From: Astrocystis sublimbata | Lineage: Eukaryota; Ascomycota; Sordariomycetes; Xylariales; Xylariaceae | Assembly (NCBI GenBank): GCA_022453515.1 | Contig: JAJNNY010000150.1 | Coordinates: 1-21,601 of the forward strand | Reading direction: 5' to 3' | DNA length: 21,601 nt | In this document: positions 21,224-21,601 of the stretch, one piece after another | Layout of the letters: each line of letters opens with the position of its first letter | Numbering within the stretch: the first letter of the stretch is position 1 | The notes under the pieces: generated by a model | Databases searched by the model: none | The model's input: the letters and a program-made list of their open reading frames with translations, nothing else | Told to the model about the DNA's origin: nothing | Translations under genes and position numbers: made by a program

Positions 21224-21601
21224 TAAGCGAGCCAATTGGCTTTTGTTGGCATTTCTGTTTTTCTTCTTTGGACGATTGGGCTCTGTTTTGAAAAGCTTGG
21301 TAATTTTCTAATTCATAAATCAACGTGTATGTCTCTGCATTCCGCTACATTGGCGGTTCCCTCGTCATCAGGAAAACGTAGCTGCGATGTTTAATTCATT
21401 ATTCGATTTGATGAGATGATCGGGAAGCATGCGAGCGATGTCACGAATGTATCCTTGAATTCATACTGTTTGGAACATACAGGTTTACATAGGATGAATG
21501 TTGGCTTGTCTGTCTGTTTTCCCCAGTGTGGCATACATACTTGCCCACATTGCGCTTCTGTCTGGTGATTTCTTCCACAATTAGCCCTCTAAGCCGCAGG
21601 A
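21224..21601. other. 3' flank of enoyl reductase, no gene seen
   Basis: 378 bp from the reductase stop to the window edge. It is moderately AT-rich 3' untranslated and intergenic sequence. I see no open frame, tRNA or repeat that I can support. The gene cluster may continue to the right of the window. Confidence 0.6.

Noticed and set aside
1..21601. CRISPR arrays, bacterial operons, tRNA or rRNA genes
   Set aside because: Spliceosomal introns and fungal gene families indicate a eukaryote. No spaced direct-repeat array and no RNA-gene sequence was recognisable.

Overview
The window looks like genomic DNA of a filamentous ascomycete (Pezizomycotina). The genes carry short GTAAGT/GTACGT/GTGAGT...AG introns of 57-95 nt, and the gene families are those of a fungal secondary-metabolite cluster. 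I cannot name the species or the product.

Layout. Positions 1-15788 form one giant inverted repeat: a left arm (1-7879), a 29-nt loop (7880-7908) and a right arm (7909-15788). Each arm carries the same highly reducing polyketide synthase (PKS) gene, with the 3' ends facing each other across an AT-rich centre. The right-hand, minus-strand copy (8323-16271) runs from start to stop codon. The left copy is cut by the window edge inside the KS domain, so the repeat may continue outside the window. To the right of the repeat lie an intergenic region (16272-17402), a four-exon cytochrome P450 on the minus strand (17403-19193), a divergent promoter region (19194-19963) with a CCG-N5-CGG palindrome, and a three-exon trans-acting enoyl reductase of the LovC family on the plus strand (19964-21223).

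How the genes fit together. The PKS reads KS-AT-DH-MT-degenerate ER-KR-ACP. Its KR and post-ACP linker are of PKS-NRPS hybrid type, but it stops at the end of that linker with no NRPS module. The missing enoyl reduction would be supplied in trans by the 363-aa reductase, as in LovB/LovC and the aspyridone- and tenellin-type systems. The P450 has the heme-loop style of the CYP52-like (alkane or fatty-acid hydroxylase) group and is a plausible tailoring oxidase for the methylated, reduced chain.

Quality warning. Both PKS copies are broken by single-base indels, mostly in homopolymers, at different places in each arm. Where one arm is shifted the other usually reads through. I saw almost no substitutions between the arms and no C-to-T pattern. 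The P450 and reductase, outside the repeat, splice into complete frames. The simplest reading is one intact PKS gene assembled as a fold-back artefact or left unpolished in a repeat. A genuine recent palindromic duplication cannot be excluded from sequence alone. I found no clearly new biological system. The palindrome and the NRPS-less hybrid-type PKS are the two points most worth checking.
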